The translations under genes were made by a program, and so were the position numbers. Positions 17,526 through 26,127 of a stretch of 64,000 nt of DNA are shown one piece after another. Every line of letters begins with the position of its first letter. Positions within the stretch are counted from its first letter, which is position 1. The notes beneath the pieces are model-generated. The model did no database searches, was not told the DNA's origin, and saw only the letters and a list, made by a program, of their open reading frames with translations. Origin of the DNA: CAUJIW01 sp963205175 (lineage in GTDB: Bacteria > Pseudomonadota > Alphaproteobacteria > Sphingomonadales > Sphingomonadaceae); the NCBI GenBank assembly GCA_041060555.1, contig JBEUDS010000009.1; one strand, given 5' to 3'.

Positions 17526-20215
17526 CGCTGCCGCTCCGGCAGGCGATCCAGCAGCGCCTTCACATGGGCCTGGTCCGCCTTGTAGGTGCCGGTGAGCGCA
17601 TACATCACCAGGTTGATGCCGAAACGCAGCGCCAGTTCGCGGCGTCGGGCGTCATCATCGCCGGCCCAGGCATCGGCCCAGCCGCCGCCGCCCAACACAA
17701 CGCCGGCCACCCCGCCCTCGCGTCCGGCGGTGCCGGCCTCGACCCACACCGCGCCGGACTCACGCCGGCCGGAAAACCGATCCAGCAGATAGAAGGCGCG
17801 CGCGAGCACATGCTCGTCTGTCAACGGCTCCAGCCGGGGCAGGGCCAGCGGCCCCAGCAGCCGCGTCGCCGCCGCCGGTGTCACGTCGGCGCCGAAATCC
17901 ACCACCACCAGACCACCACTGGCAAGATAGGCCGACAATCGTCGCGCCCCGACCGGCGACAGCGGCGCGGCGGCCGGCCAGTAGAGCAGCGCGTGACGGC
18001 CAAGATCCGCGGTCGCCGGATCGACCACCCGCACCGGCGCCGGGCGCACCGCCGTGCGCGTGGCCAGCACCTGCGCCAGCGCCGCCAGCCCGGCGCGCGC
18101 CCGGTCGTCGGCCGCCGGGTTGCCGGACGCGACCACCGCCAGCGCCACCGCGTCGGGATCGACCGCCGCCGACTGGGCCCGCGTCGGCGCCGGCATCAGC
18201 AGCACCAGCAGCACCAGTACCATCAGGCCCCCGCCCGCCGCGCGCCGCCAGGGCAGGGCACGACCCGGCCACGGCCGGGGCCAGGCCAGCAGCCGCGCCG
18301 TCGACCACAGGCCGTCGGCGACCACCAGCAGCAGCGCCAGCCCCAGCAGCCAGGGCGCCAGCGGGGTGCGGATCGCTCCCGTCAACGCCATGTCGACCGG
18401 CAGCCCCGTAACGTCGGCGCGCGACTGGAAGCGGTAGGCCGGCCCGACGGGCCCCGCCACCCGGGCGAGGTTGAGCGCGCGCACGTCCCCGCCGGCGCGG
18501 TAGAGGCCCGGCGGGGTGAGCGCCGTCGCCGCCGCCGCCGGCCAGCGCCCGGGCGCGATCAGGGCCGGCTGGAGCGGATCGGCCAGCACGCCCTCGCCGT
18601 CGAGCGCGGCTTCCAGCACCAGCGGTTCGGCGGTGACATCGCGCCGCTGCGCCACCCCGGCGGCGAGTGGCAGCAGGCGCCGCAGCATCGGCTCGAACAG
18701 TCCACCCAGCGGCAGGTTGGACCAGGCGGGATCGGCATCGGTGTGCAGCATCACCAGCAGCCCCGCCCCCGCGCGCCGCGCCGTCACCAGTGGCGTGCCG
18801 TCCTTCAGCCAGGCCCAGCGTTCGACACCGGGCGCCGACGGGTCCGCCAGCACCTGCCGGCGCACCACCACCGCCGGATCAACCGCCAGCCCGGCCAGCG
18901 GCCCGTCGGCGGCGAACCCGCCCAGCGGTTGCGGCGCGTCCCACGACAGCCGGGTGCCGACGGTGCGGATGCCGGTGACGAGTGGCGCCGGCGCCAGCCG
19001 GGTGCCATTCTCGGCGACGCGCGGCCCGGCGATGGTGAGGGCGACACCGCCCGCCCGCACCCACGCCAGCATTGCCCGCGCCTGCGCGACATCGGCAATC
19101 GGCAGATCGACCAGCAGCTTGAGATTGGCCGCCACCGTTGCCGCCTCGGCCGCCGGCGCCGACTGGACATCGGCATGGGGCTCCAGCGCCCGCCGGACGT
19201 AGAAGGCCGCCGACCGCAACGGACTCGCCGCCCCCGCCCGCTCGCCCGACAGCAGCACCACCCGTGGCCGCAGCACGCCGGCATCGAGCAGCGCCACCGC
19301 CGCGGCGGACGGCTGGCCCTCGACCACCAGCCGGGTGATCCGCCCCAGCTCGGCAACAGGGACCTGGACGCGCACCGTGGCCGTGATCTCCCGCGGGCCG
19401 AACACCACCGGCACGTCGGCGCGCACCCGCCCGCCGGCATCGATCGCGAGCAGGCGCTCGGTGCGGGCCGGCAGACCCGCCGGACGGACGAGCTGCACCT
19501 GCCAGCCGCCCGCCACGCCATCGAACTGCCGCACGACGACCGGGGTGTCCTCGGCATTCACCAGCCGGGCCGGCCCATGCGCCGCCAGCGCCCGGCCCAG
19601 CGCGGCATCGTCAGCGGCGGCCCAGCCGGTCGACAGCCACAACGCGGCATCGGCCCGTGGCGACAGGCCGGCCAGCCGGGCGGCGACGCCGGCCCGATCC
19701 GCCCGCCACGCATAGGCCTGCACCGCCGCCAGCACCTGACGCGCGGTCTCCACACTGACCCAGCGCGGCGCCGGTGGGGCGCCGCCCGCCCAGCCGCCCG
19801 GTGGCGGCGTGGTGGTGACCAGCGCCACCCGGGCGGTCGCGGGATCGAGCGCCGCCAGCCGGCGCGCGGCGGCGGCGCGGACATCCGCCCACCGGCCCGC
19901 CGAGGTCCAGTCGTTGTCGAGCACCAGCAGCAGCCGCTGCGGCGGCGGGGTCGCCGACCGCGGCGCCCACACCGGGCCGGCCAGCGCCAGCAGCAGCGCC
20001 GTCAGCGCGCCCAGCCGCAGTGCCAGCAGCCACCATGGTGGCCGCGCCGTTGGCGGCGGCGGTGTCTCGACCGCCCCCAGCAGCCGTATCGCCGGAAACG
20101 GCAGCCGGCGCAGCGGTGGCGGCAGCCGGCGGATCAGCCACCACAGCAGCGGCAGCACCAGCGCGCCCAGCAGCACCGTCGGCGTGGTGAGAGCGAGCGG
20201 ACCCAGACCGGTCAT
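17522..20215 (-). CDS. DUF4159 domain membrane protein with BatA-like N-terminus
   Basis: 897 residues. The N-terminus has two membrane helices flanking LRRLPFPAIRLLG, as in BatA/aerotolerance-type proteins. A vWA-like region follows (LLLVLDNDWTS), where the first metal-ligand motif is degenerate, so metal binding is doubtful. Two further helices lie near 640-700. The C-terminal about 210 residues form the DUF4159 domain (HALLYWPAA, GGLVVVDFGAD, RAFYLLDRFSGR, NLVMYALTGTYKADQAHV). It overlaps both the DUF58 gene and the downstream gene by four bases. Role inferred only from the MoxR AAA+ neighbour. Confidence 0.88.
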   Translation of the reverse strand: MTGLGPLALTTPTVLLGALVLPLLWWLIRRLPPPLRRLPFPAIRLLGAVETPPPPTARPPWWLLALRLGALTALLLALAGPVWAPRSATPPPQRLLLVLDNDWTSAGRWADVRAAAARRLAALDPATARVALVTTTPPPGGWAGGAPPAPRWVSVETARQVLAAVQAYAWRADRAGVAARLAGLSPRADAALWLSTGWAAADDAALGRALAAHGPARLVNAEDTPVVVRQFDGVAGGWQVQLVRPAGLPARTERLLAIDAGGRVRADVPVVFGPREITATVRVQVPVAELGRITRLVVEGQPSAAAVALLDAGVLRPRVVLLSGERAGAASPLRSAAFYVRRALEPHADVQSAPAAEAATVAANLKLLVDLPIADVAQARAMLAWVRAGGVALTIAGPRVAENGTRLAPAPLVTGIRTVGTRLSWDAPQPLGGFAADGPLAGLAVDPAVVVRRQVLADPSAPGVERWAWLKDGTPLVTARRAGAGLLVMLHTDADPAWSNLPLGGLFEPMLRRLLPLAAGVAQRRDVTAEPLVLEAALDGEGVLADPLQPALIAPGRWPAAAATALTPPGLYRAGGDVRALNLARVAGPVGPAYRFQSRADVTGLPVDMALTGAIRTPLAPWLLGLALLLVVADGLWSTARLLAWPRPWPGRALPWRRAAGGGLMVLVLLVLLMPAPTRAQSAAVDPDAVALAVVASGNPAADDRARAGLAALAQVLATRTAVRPAPVRVVDPATADLGRHALLYWPAAAPLSPVGARRLSAYLASGGLVVVDFGADVTPAAATRLLGPLALPRLEPLTDEHVLARAFYLLDRFSGRRESGAVWVEAGTAGREGGVAGVVLGGGGWADAWAGDDDARRRELALRFGINLVMYALTGTYKADQAHVKALLDRLPERQR

Positions 20216-21075
20216 GGCCCCACCAGCGCCCGCGCGGCATCAGCCAGCGCCCTCGACAACGGCCGGTCGGTGGCCTCCAGCCGCCACTGCCAGCCGACCG
20301 CCCGCGCCGCCGCCGCCACCCGGTCGAGATGCGCCTGCCAGACGGCGAGGTAGCGGGCGCGCGCCTCGGGGCCGGCGTCCACCACCCGCTCGGTAGCGGT
20401 GGGGTCGAGGTCGTGCAGCGCCACCCGGCCGGTGAAGGGAAAGCTGATCTCCGCCGGATCGGCGACCTGCAGCAACAGGCCGGGCGCGCCGCGTACCGCC
20501 AGCGCCGCCACCGCGTCGGTGACGGCGGGATCGAGAAAGTCGCTGGCCAGCAGCAGCCGGTCACCCGCCGCCAGCGGCACCCGTCGCAGGTCGGGCACCG
20601 CGACACCGGACAGGTGCTCGAACACCAGACGCGGGGATGCCGCCCGAGCCTCCCCCAGCGCCGCCACCCGTTCGCCGGCCCGGGCGACCGCCGCGCACAG
20701 GGCACCGGCAAGCAGCCGGGCATGATCGGCCTTGGTCGGCAGGCCGGGCGCCGAGGCATAGGCCATCGACGGCGACGGATCGACCCACAGCAGCAGCCGC
20801 GCCGGCTGCTCGCGTTCATGGGTGCGCACGTAGAGTGCGTCGGAACGGGCGGAGCGCCGCCAATCCACCTGCTCGCGCGATTCGCCGGGTTCCAGCGGCC
20901 GGAACTGCCAGAAATCCCGCCCCTCGCCGGCGACCCGGCTGCGATGGATGCCCTCCTGCCCGCCACGCCGACGGCCCTGGGGGCGCGGCAGCGCCAGCGG
21001 CCCGAGCACGGCGGCGGCGGCCTCCGCCCGCGCCCACAGCCGGTGCTGGCGGCCCGGATCAGCCGGCGTGCTCAT
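20212..21075 (-). CDS. DUF58 domain protein
   Basis: 287 residues. The family core FRPLEPGESREQVDWRRSAR is followed by LYVRTHEREQPARLLLWVDPSPSM, a vWA-like strand with a DxSxS motif. It has no membrane helix, so it is probably cytosolic or peripheral, linking the MoxR ATPase to the two membrane proteins encoded after it. Start and stop overlap the neighbouring genes by four bases (ATGA type), giving a tightly coupled operon. Confidence 0.92.
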   Translation of the reverse strand: MSTPADPGRQHRLWARAEAAAAVLGPLALPRPQGRRRGGQEGIHRSRVAGEGRDFWQFRPLEPGESREQVDWRRSARSDALYVRTHEREQPARLLLWVDPSPSMAYASAPGLPTKADHARLLAGALCAAVARAGERVAALGEARAASPRLVFEHLSGVAVPDLRRVPLAAGDRLLLASDFLDPAVTDAVAALAVRGAPGLLLQVADPAEISFPFTGRVALHDLDPTATERVVDAGPEARARYLAVWQAHLDRVAAAARAVGWQWRLEATDRPLSRALADAARALVGP

Positions 21076-22067
21076 GCCTCCAGCAGCGGCGCCACCCGCG
21101 CGATGACATCGTCAATGCCCAGCCCGTCGGCGCGCGCGGTGTAGCTCAGCGCCATGCGGTGGGCGAGCGCCGGGGTCAGCAGCGCCGCCACGTCCTCGAT
21201 CAGCGGCACCGTGCGGCCTTCGAGAAAGGCGCGCGCCCGCGCCCCCAGCAGCAGCGCCTGCGCCGCGCGCGGCCCGGCGCCCCAGGCCAGATCGGTGGCG
21301 CCGGCATCGGGCCTGGTGGCGCGCACCACCCGCAGGATCGCCGCCACCACCCCTTCCGGCGCCGGCAGCTGGCGCACCAGCCGCTGGGCCTCCACCAGAT
21401 CGTCCGGCCCCAGCACCGCCGCCGGCAGCGGATCGTCACCACCGGTGGTCGCCAGCAGGATCTCGCGCTCGGCCGCCAGCGACGGGTAGCCGATGCGGAT
21501 TTCGAACAGGAAGCGGTCGAGCTGGGCCTCCGGCAGCGGATAGGTGCCTTCCTGCTCGATCGGGTTCTGGGTCGCCAGCACATGGTAGGGCACCGGCAGA
21601 TGGTGACGGTGGCCGGCCACCGTCACCTGATGCTCCTGCATCGCCTCCAGCAGCGCCGACTGGGTGCGCGGGCTGGCGCGGTTGATCTCGTCGGCCATCA
21701 GCAGCTGACCGAACACCGGGCCGGGCAGGAAGCGGAAGCTGCGGCTGCCGTCGGCGGCGGTCTCCAGCACTTCCGCGCCGAGAATGTCGGAGGGCATCAG
21801 GTCGGGCGTGAACTGCACCCGTCGGGTATCCAGCCCCATCACCGCCCCCAGCGTCTTGACCAGCCGGGTCTTGGCCAGCCCCGGCAGGCCCACCAGCAGG
21901 GCATGACCGCCGGCCAGCAGGGTGATGAGCGCCAGATCGACGACGGCGCGCTGACCGATGACATGGGCCTCAATGGCGCCCCGCGCCACGCCGACCCGGT
22001 CGGCAAGGGCGGCCAGCCGGTCGGGCGTGACCGGCGGGTGGCCATCGTCAGCGAAGCGATTGAGCAT
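21072..22067 (-). CDS. MoxR family AAA+ ATPase
   Basis: 331 residues from ATG 22067; a GTG at 22085 would add six residues, but GGAA sits about 10 bases before the ATG. The Walker A variant GLPGLAKT, Walker B LLMADEINRA, and the family block ATQNPIEQEGTYPLPEAQLDRF are all present, followed by the lid domain. MoxR ATPases act as chaperone-like remodellers with vWA partner proteins, and three downstream genes supply such partners. The gene heads the operon, divergent from the DUF1285 gene; the intervening AT-rich TATATA (22099-22104) may serve both promoters. Confidence 0.93.
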   Translation of the reverse strand: MLNRFADDGHPPVTPDRLAALADRVGVARGAIEAHVIGQRAVVDLALITLLAGGHALLVGLPGLAKTRLVKTLGAVMGLDTRRVQFTPDLMPSDILGAEVLETAADGSRSFRFLPGPVFGQLLMADEINRASPRTQSALLEAMQEHQVTVAGHRHHLPVPYHVLATQNPIEQEGTYPLPEAQLDRFLFEIRIGYPSLAAEREILLATTGGDDPLPAAVLGPDDLVEAQRLVRQLPAPEGVVAAILRVVRATRPDAGATDLAWGAGPRAAQALLLGARARAFLEGRTVPLIEDVAALLTPALAHRMALSYTARADGLGIDDVIARVAPLLEA

Positions 22068-22115
22068 GCACGCGGTTCCAAGCACGACAAGAATGCCTAT
22101 ATAAGACCCTTGAAC

Positions 22116-22730
22116 ATGTCAGACCACAAGCCCACGCCCGCACTTTCGACGCCAGATGGACCCGCCACCGGGGCAGGCCACTCGCTGGCCGATATCGCGC
22201 GCCTACTGGCCGACCGCCGGCTGCCGCCGGTGGAGCGCTGGAACCCGCCGTTCTGCGGCGACATCGACATGCGCATCGCCCGCGACGGCAGCTGGTGGTA
22301 CATGGGCACGCCGATCGGCCGGCCGGCGATGGTCAAGCTGTTCTCCTCCGTGCTGCGCCGCGACGGCGACGACTTCTTTCTGGTGACGCCGGTCGAGAAA
22401 GTCGGCATCCGCGTCGATGACGCGCCGTTCGTCGCGGTGGAAGTCGTCAGCGACGGCGCCGGCCGCGACCGCCGGCTGGCCTTCCGCCTCAACACCGACG
22501 AGCACGTGATCGCCGGACCGGACAACCGGCTGCGGGTGGTGGTCGACCCCGTCACCGGGGAACCGCGTCCCTATCTGCACGTCCGGCGCGGGCTGGAGGC
22601 GCTGGTCAACCGGCCGGTATTCTATGAACTGGCGGCGCTGGCGCTGGCGGAAACAGACGACGTGGGCACGCCACTCGGCCTGTGGAGCGAGGGCGTATTC
22701 ATGACCCTGACCGGGGACGCGCCATGCTGA
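22116..22730 (+). CDS. DUF1285 domain protein
   Basis: 204 residues. The conserved beta-rich DUF1285 core is visible: PPVERWNPPFCGDIDMRIARDG, WWYMGTPIGRPAMVKLFSSVLRRDGDDFFLVTPVEKVGI, then a second half ending FYELAALAL and GLWSEGVFMTLTG. The family has no established reaction and no catalytic residues I can point to. ATG 22116 is the natural start although no strong ribosome site is visible. Its stop overlaps the Nudix start, and it opens a four-gene coupled operon ending with the CCA-adding enzyme. Confidence 0.87.
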   Translation: MSDHKPTPALSTPDGPATGAGHSLADIARLLADRRLPPVERWNPPFCGDIDMRIARDGSWWYMGTPIGRPAMVKLFSSVLRRDGDDFFLVTPVEKVGIRVDDAPFVAVEVVSDGAGRDRRLAFRLNTDEHVIAGPDNRLRVVVDPVTGEPRPYLHVRRGLEALVNRPVFYELAALALAETDDVGTPLGLWSEGVFMTLTGDAPC

Positions 22731-23371
22731 GGGCCGCCCCCCTGCCGCCGGCGGGCCTTGATGTCGCGCTGATCCGCCAGGCGGTGCCGCACCTGCGCGC
22801 GCTGGGTCCGCACGAGGCTGGCGACGACCCGCCGAGCGGCCCCAGCCAGCCGCCGGAATCGCCGGCGCTGACGCCGGCGGCGGTGCTGCTGCCCATCGTC
22901 GACCACCGCGAGCCGACCCTGCTGCTGACCCGGCGGGTGGACACGCTGCGCAAGCACGCCGGCCAGATCGCCTTTCCCGGCGGCCGGGTCGACCATGACG
23001 ACGAGTCCGCCATCGCCGCCGCCCTGCGCGAGACGCGGGAGGAAATCGGTCTGGGCGCCGAGCGCATCGACGTCGCCGGGCCGCTGGCGGATTACCGCAC
23101 CAACTCGGGCTATCGCATCACGCCGGTGGTCGGCGTCGTCGAACCCGGCTTCACCCTCACGCCGCACGCCGGCGAGGTGGCTGACGTGTTCGAGGTGCCG
23201 CTCGGCCATGTGCTCGACCCGCGCAACCACGAGCGCCACATCGGCCAGTGGCAGGGCCGCGAGCACGCCTTCTACGTCATCCATCACGGCGAGCGCCGCA
23301 TCTGGGGCGTTACCGCCGGCATCATCGTCAATTTCGCCCGCGCGCTCGCCCTGCTGGGGGGCGGACGGTGA
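22724..23371 (+). CDS. Nudix CoA pyrophosphatase
   Basis: 215 residues. It has the full Nudix box, GGRVDHDDESAIAAALRETREEIGL, spanning residues 86-110, and just before it the CoA-specific UPF0035 signature LLTRRVDTLRKHAGQIAFPGG. Together these indicate hydrolysis of CoA and CoA derivatives to 4'-phosphopantetheine (or acyl form) and 3',5'-ADP. The start ATG 22724 overlaps the DUF1285 stop by seven bases. The end overlaps the GTG of the following small gene. Confidence 0.9.
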   Translation: MLRAAPLPPAGLDVALIRQAVPHLRALGPHEAGDDPPSGPSQPPESPALTPAAVLLPIVDHREPTLLLTRRVDTLRKHAGQIAFPGGRVDHDDESAIAAALRETREEIGLGAERIDVAGPLADYRTNSGYRITPVVGVVEPGFTLTPHAGEVADVFEVPLGHVLDPRNHERHIGQWQGREHAFYVIHHGERRIWGVTAGIIVNFARALALLGGGR

Positions 23372-23637
23372 TCTGGCTGTTCCGGCTGGCGCTGTTCCTA
23401 GCGCCGTTCGCGCTGCTGTGGGGCTTCCTCGCCTGGCGTCGCCGCGACCCCGAGGCCGAGCGCGAAGCCGGCTGGCTGCTGCTGTTCACCGGCATCGGCC
23501 TGGCGGCGATCCTCGGGCTCGGCCTGGCGCTGACCCTGCCGGACGCCGCCGCGCCTTCAGCCCATTATGTGCCGCCGCGGGAAGAAAACGGCCGCATCGT
23601 GCCCGGCAATTTCGAACAGGGACCCGACGCCCGATGA
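23368..23637 (+). CDS. Small two-helix membrane protein (DUF6111-like)
   Basis: 89 residues from a GTG that overlaps the Nudix stop (GTGA). Two hydrophobic helices, WLFRLALFLAPFALLWGFLAW and WLLLFTGIGLAAILGLGLAL, flank a charged loop (RRRDPEAEREA). The tail ends HYVPPREENGRIVPGNFEQ. I recall a DUF6111 family placed between Nudix and CCA genes in alphaproteobacteria, and this fits, but I cannot check it. Function unknown. It is sandwiched between two coupled genes, so expression with them is certain in practice. Confidence 0.8.
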   Translation: MIWLFRLALFLAPFALLWGFLAWRRRDPEAEREAGWLLLFTGIGLAAILGLGLALTLPDAAAPSAHYVPPREENGRIVPGNFEQGPDAR

Positions 23638-24845
23638 CCTGCCTGCCGCCCCAACCCTGGCAGGACAGCCCGGGCGTCCAGCGCATCCTTGCAGCCCTGG
23701 AAGCCGACCACGGCCAGATCCGCGTCGTCGGCGGCGCCGTGCGCGACGGCCTGCTCGGCCGTGCCGGCGCCGATGTCGACTTCGCCACCACCTTCCCGCC
23801 CGAGGCAGTGATGACCCGGCTGCAGGCGGCCGGCGTCAAGGCGATCCCCACCGGCATCGAGCATGGCACGGTGACGGCGGTGGCCGACCATCACCCCTAT
23901 GAAATCACCACGCTGCGCCGCGATGTCGCCACCGACGGGCGACGGGCGACCATCGCCTACACCGACGACTGGCGGGAGGACGCCGCCCGGCGCGATTTCA
24001 CCATCAACGCGCTGTCCGCCGACCCGCTGACCGGCACGGTGTACGACTATTTCGACGGGCTGGCCGACCTCGCCGCGCACCGGGTGCGCTTCATCGGCGA
24101 CCCCTATACTCGCATCGCCGAGGACCATCTGCGCATCCTGCGCTTCTTCCGCTTCCATGCGCGCTTCGGCCACGATTCGCCCGACCCCGACGGGCTGGCC
24201 GCCTGCGTCGCCCGCGCCCGCGACCTGATGGCGCTGTCGCGTGAGCGCATCCGCGACGAACTGCTGAAACTGCTCGCCGCCGAGGACCCGGTGGCGACGG
24301 TGCGCCTGATGACGACCGGAGGGATTTTCACCCCCGTGCTGCCGGAGATCACCGTCGACCACCTCGACGCGTTCGCCCGTCTGGTCGGCATCGAGCGCAC
24401 GCTGGGCGACGTCTGCGATCTGCGGCGACTGGCGGCGCTGCTGCCGGCCGACGCCGACCTGCTCGACGACATCGCCCGCCGGCTGCGCCTGTCCAACGCC
24501 GAGCGCAAGCGGCTGGTGGCCATGGCGGAACGCTGGCCGCAGCTGCCGGCCGACCTCGCCGACATCCGCGCCCGGCTCTACCGGCTGGGCGGCGAGACGG
24601 TGCTGGATCGCGCGCTGCTGTCGGCGCCGGACGCCGAGACGGTCGCGCCGCTGCGCGCCGAGGCCCGCGACTGGACGCCGCCCCGGCTGCCAATCGGCGG
24701 GCGGGACATCATGGCGCTGGGCGTGCCGCATGGCCCGGCCGTCGCCGCCACCTTGCGCGCGGTCGAGGATCGCTGGATCGCCGCCGGCTTCCCCGCCGAT
24801 CGGGACGCACTGCTGGCGCTGGCGCGCGACAGCGTGGCGGGTTAG
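23634..24845 (+). CDS. cca: CCA tRNA nucleotidyltransferase
   Basis: 403 residues. A class II nucleotidyltransferase that builds or repairs the 3' CCA end of tRNAs. The head domain starts VVGGAVRDGLLGRAGADVDF with catalytic Asp47 and Asp49. The neck motifs RRDFTINALSADP and EDHLRILRFFRFHARFG follow. The C-terminal half is helical; no HD-domain phosphatase motif is evident, so this is not the E. coli-type multifunctional form. ATG 23634 overlaps the previous stop. The stop at 24845 is 52 bp from a tandem repeat shared with the convergent wecB. Confidence 0.94.
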   Translation: MTCLPPQPWQDSPGVQRILAALEADHGQIRVVGGAVRDGLLGRAGADVDFATTFPPEAVMTRLQAAGVKAIPTGIEHGTVTAVADHHPYEITTLRRDVATDGRRATIAYTDDWREDAARRDFTINALSADPLTGTVYDYFDGLADLAAHRVRFIGDPYTRIAEDHLRILRFFRFHARFGHDSPDPDGLAACVARARDLMALSRERIRDELLKLLAAEDPVATVRLMTTGGIFTPVLPEITVDHLDAFARLVGIERTLGDVCDLRRLAALLPADADLLDDIARRLRLSNAERKRLVAMAERWPQLPADLADIRARLYRLGGETVLDRALLSAPDAETVAPLRAEARDWTPPRLPIGGRDIMALGVPHGPAVAATLRAVEDRWIAAGFPADRDALLALARDSVAG

Positions 24846-24896
24846 CCGCGGTTTTTACCTGGCTTTTGCACCTGCGGCACCAGCCCGCTCCCCCGG

Positions 24897-24996
24897 CCCT
24901 GTTTAGCCGCGCGCTGCCGCGACGTGCTTATCCGCGCGCTGCCGCGCCCTGTTTAGCCGCGCGCTGCCGCGCCCTGTTTAGCCGCGCGCTGCCGCG
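24897..24996. repeat. Four-copy 25-bp tandem repeat between cca and wecB
   Basis: Four head-to-tail units with an exact 25-bp period lie at 24897-24921, 24922-24946, 24947-24971 and 24972-24996. Units 1, 3 and 4 are identical and contain TTTAGCCGCGCGCTGCCGCG; unit 2 differs at four positions. The last unit encodes the final residues and TAA stop (24978-24980) of wecB on the minus strand, so the gene end appears to have been duplicated outward three times. There are no spacers, so this is not a CRISPR array. Confidence 0.9.
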
Positions 24997-26078
24997 CGAC
25001 GCCGCAGATCGTCTAGGCAGCGCTGGGCGGCCTTGCCATCCCAGAATTCCGGGCGGCGACCGGACGGCCAACGACCGTCGAGCACCGTCCGCACCGCCTC
25101 GATCAGCCCCTCGGGCTTGATCAGCCGGTTGGTGCCCTCGCTCACCGTCACCGGGCGCTCGGTATTTTCCCGCAGCGTCAGGCACGGAATGTCGAGGTAG
25201 GTGGTCTCTTCCTGCACACCGCCGGAATCGGTGACCACCAGCGCCGCATTGCTGACCAGGCTCATGAACGGCCGGTAGCTGATCGGCTCCACGAGCTGCA
25301 CGCCGGCCTTCTCCAGCCGCTCGAACAGACCGAACGCGTTGAGCTTCTGGCGGGTGCGCGGATGCACCGGGAAGATCAGCGGCACCATGGCGGCGACGGC
25401 TTCGAGCTTTTCCACCAGCGGCGTCAGCGTCTCCGGCTGATCGACATTCGATGGCCGGTGCAGGGTGACGATACCGTAGCCCTTGGGCGCCAGGCCATAG
25501 CGGGCCGGGGCGTTCTCGGCCTCGATGCGATCGCGCAGCAGCTCGTAGGAATCCAGCATGATGTTGCCGATGCGGGTGACGCGCTCGGCCGGGATGCCCT
25601 CGCGGGCGAGGTTTTCATCGCCGTCGGGCGACGGCGTCCACAGCACATCGGCCAGCACGTCGGTGACCAGGCGGTTGATCTCTTCCGGCATGTGGCGGTC
25701 GAAACTGCGCAGGCCGGCCTCCAGATGCACCACCGGAATCCACAGCTTGGCGCCGACCATGGCGCAGGCGGCGGTCGAGTTGACATCGCCGACCACGACA
25801 AGCCAGTCCGGCCGCTCGGCCTGGGCGATCTTCTCGTAGGCGATCATCACGTTGCCGGTCTGCTCGGCATGGCTGCCGCTGCCGACGCCGAGATGGAAGT
25901 GCGGTTCCGGCAGGTTGAGGTCGACGAAGAACGCATCCGACATGTTGGCGTCGTAATGCTGGCCGGTGTGGACGATCTTCGGCGTGAAATCGCCGGACGC
26001 GGCCAGCGCGTGATAAAGCGGCGCCACCTTCATGAAGTTCGGGCGCGCGGCGGCGATCAGGTGCACGATGGCGGTCAT
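24978..26078 (-). CDS. wecB: UDP-N-acetylglucosamine 2-epimerase (non-hydrolysing)
   Basis: 366 residues, the usual WecB length. Interconverts UDP-GlcNAc and UDP-ManNAc in the cytosol, feeding surface polysaccharide synthesis. Family motifs are IAARPNFMKVAPL, VVGDVNSTAACA, HLEAGLRSFDRHMPEEINR, TLHRPSNVD, and the C-terminal VTDSGGVQEE. The ATG at 26078 is preceded by AGAGGAAG. It follows the O-antigen-ligase-like gene by 49 bp in the same direction, so it probably belongs to the XrtA exopolysaccharide locus. Its stop codon lies in the tandem repeat. Confidence 0.95.
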   Translation of the reverse strand: MTAIVHLIAAARPNFMKVAPLYHALAASGDFTPKIVHTGQHYDANMSDAFFVDLNLPEPHFHLGVGSGSHAEQTGNVMIAYEKIAQAERPDWLVVVGDVNSTAACAMVGAKLWIPVVHLEAGLRSFDRHMPEEINRLVTDVLADVLWTPSPDGDENLAREGIPAERVTRIGNIMLDSYELLRDRIEAENAPARYGLAPKGYGIVTLHRPSNVDQPETLTPLVEKLEAVAAMVPLIFPVHPRTRQKLNAFGLFERLEKAGVQLVEPISYRPFMSLVSNAALVVTDSGGVQEETTYLDIPCLTLRENTERPVTVSEGTNRLIKPEGLIEAVRTVLDGRWPSGRRPEFWDGKAAQRCLDDLRRRAAARG

Positions 26079-26127
26079 GGCTTCCTCTTGGACTGCGGTG
26101 TCTTGGTCGGTCGGACGGTTGTCGGGT

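Noticed and set aside
17375..20353. A 992-codon open frame on the plus strand opposite the DUF4159 gene
   Set aside because: Composition is dominated by Arg, Gln, Pro and Ala with no domain motifs; it is the GC-driven shadow of a well-supported minus-strand gene.
24897..24996. CRISPR array
   Set aside because: The repeats are directly adjacent with no spacers, and no cas genes are present.
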